This document shows positions 63,246 through 64,000 of a stretch of DNA of 64,000 nucleotides, in pieces; position 1 is the stretch's first letter, and every line of letters starts with the position of its first letter. This DNA comes from Yamagishiella unicocca (Eukaryota; Chlorophyta; Chlorophyceae; Chlamydomonadales; Volvocaceae). Made by a program: the position numbers and the translations under genes. The notes under the pieces are model-generated. The model saw only the letters and a program-made list of their open reading frames with translations, ran no database searches and was not told the DNA's origin. Location of the stretch: positions 1-64,000 of the forward strand of contig BDSL01000168.1 of NCBI GenBank assembly GCA_003116995.1, in the 5' to 3' direction.

Positions 63246-64000
63246 CTGCGCGCCTAGCGCGGTGGGCTTGATCTGGAAGGAGTGCTCTTCAGGACAAGTG
63301 GTGTCGGCCTCCTCGAGGCCGGAAAAAGTGGGCGGGGCCCGTGATGTCTGTACGGGCCGGGTTCTGTAAGGAATGGGACGTACGGTTCACTGTCAAAGCC
63401 TATCAGGAACGGCTTACATTAGGAAGGCTGCTGGATGCACAGCCAAAAGGAAGCGTCATTGGTCGTTCGTAATTGTAACCCAATTACGAACCCAACCCAA
63501 CCCAACCGAACCCAACCCAACAGCGCTCGCGACGGGCGCTGTTGACGGATGGGGGCCGAACGGCGGAGGGGGGAATCCTTGCCGTGGGCCGCCACCACGG
63601 CCAGCGCCGTCCGTGGGGTTGCCGTACCGCTGCTGCGGCGCACCTGCGGGGGTTGACGAGCAGGAGGAGAATGATGAGCAGGAGGAGAATAGGAAGGCAA
63701 ATAGCGGCACACTCTATTGTCAGACCGCCCCTAATCCATATACCGCTCGCTGAAGCCACCATTCGCCCATAACCAAACCCGTGTTCGTTAGAAGGATGCC
63801 GCTGGCAGGGTTTGCGAGGCAGGCGGCTATGGACCCGACTTGGTGCCTATCGGCCAATAAAAGCTGTATACAATGCACCTACCAAAGAAATACAAACAAC
63901 GGCGTCTGTATGCCCTGCACTCTGAAGTCGCTCCGCCCATTATTTTTGCGACATTTAAGCAAAGTCGTCCGTTTGGAGCTCGTCAAACAGCACCGAACGT
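63246..64000. other. Window end: short (CCCAA)n run, no supported gene
   Basis: 63,489-63,522 is CCCAACCCAA-type microsatellite with one CCGAA variant. Frames in 63,370-63,770 lack motifs. Confidence 0.5.

Overview
The window looks like nuclear DNA of a green alga of the Chlamydomonadales (volvocine relatives). The evidence is many short GC-rich exons with GT-AG introns, a short interstitial run of the Chlamydomonas-type telomere unit CCCTAAAA, a TGTAA 3'-end signal, abundant long-unit tandem repeats, and volvocine-style retroelements. No bacterial operon organisation is visible. Species cannot be decided from sequence alone.

Layout. 1-3,100: an AT-richer segment, apparently a piece of an endogenised giant virus. 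It holds two tandem paralogs of a DHPDKPWDW-type repeat protein, each with an AAAATTGA motif 70 bp upstream, and a broken RING-finger gene. 3,600-4,700: a poorly resolved minus-strand gene. 5,200-19,700: a repeat field made of a 900-bp higher-order array, a 35-bp minisatellite, a 113-bp satellite, a 365-bp duplication and a ~260-bp family, plus fragments of a non-LTR retrotransposon-like element. 19,861-20,552: a two-exon LRAT/NC-domain gene carrying a one-base frameshift. 21,056-31,690: a 178-bp satellite array split by a complete, very young Ty3/gypsy chromovirus (22,406-29,653; nearly identical 560-563-bp LTRs, 5-bp target duplication TGCAC). 34,519-41,464: a dead hAT-type transposase whose exons 2 and 3 are 4.2 kb apart, with an intact nucleoside-hydrolase-like gene (36,431-37,618) lying between them. 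The transposase end is cut by a tyrosine-recombinase fragment. 44,366-51,682: a 15-exon host gene for a conserved membrane-anchored protein of unknown function, with a 536-bp (TAA)n tract in intron 4 and a 4-bp duplication that shifts the frame in exon 8. 52,721-55,965: two more tandem arrays. 58,805-61,330: a second non-LTR 3' fragment and the C-terminal part of another retroelement polymerase (integrase plus PHD finger), broken by a stop, frameshifts and a 78-bp GC-rich array. 62,480-63,245: a palindrome-bearing repeat.

The genes do not form one pathway. The window is a record of successive insertions (giant virus, chromovirus, PHD-integrase retroelement, hAT, tyrosine-recombinase element, non-LTR element) into repeat-rich algal DNA with three candidate cellular genes: LRAT-like, nucleoside-hydrolase-like and the 15-exon gene. 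Several otherwise well-conserved reading frames carry 1-bp or 4-bp indels. Either many loci here are decaying or the assembly has residual indel errors, and this affects every pseudogene call below.
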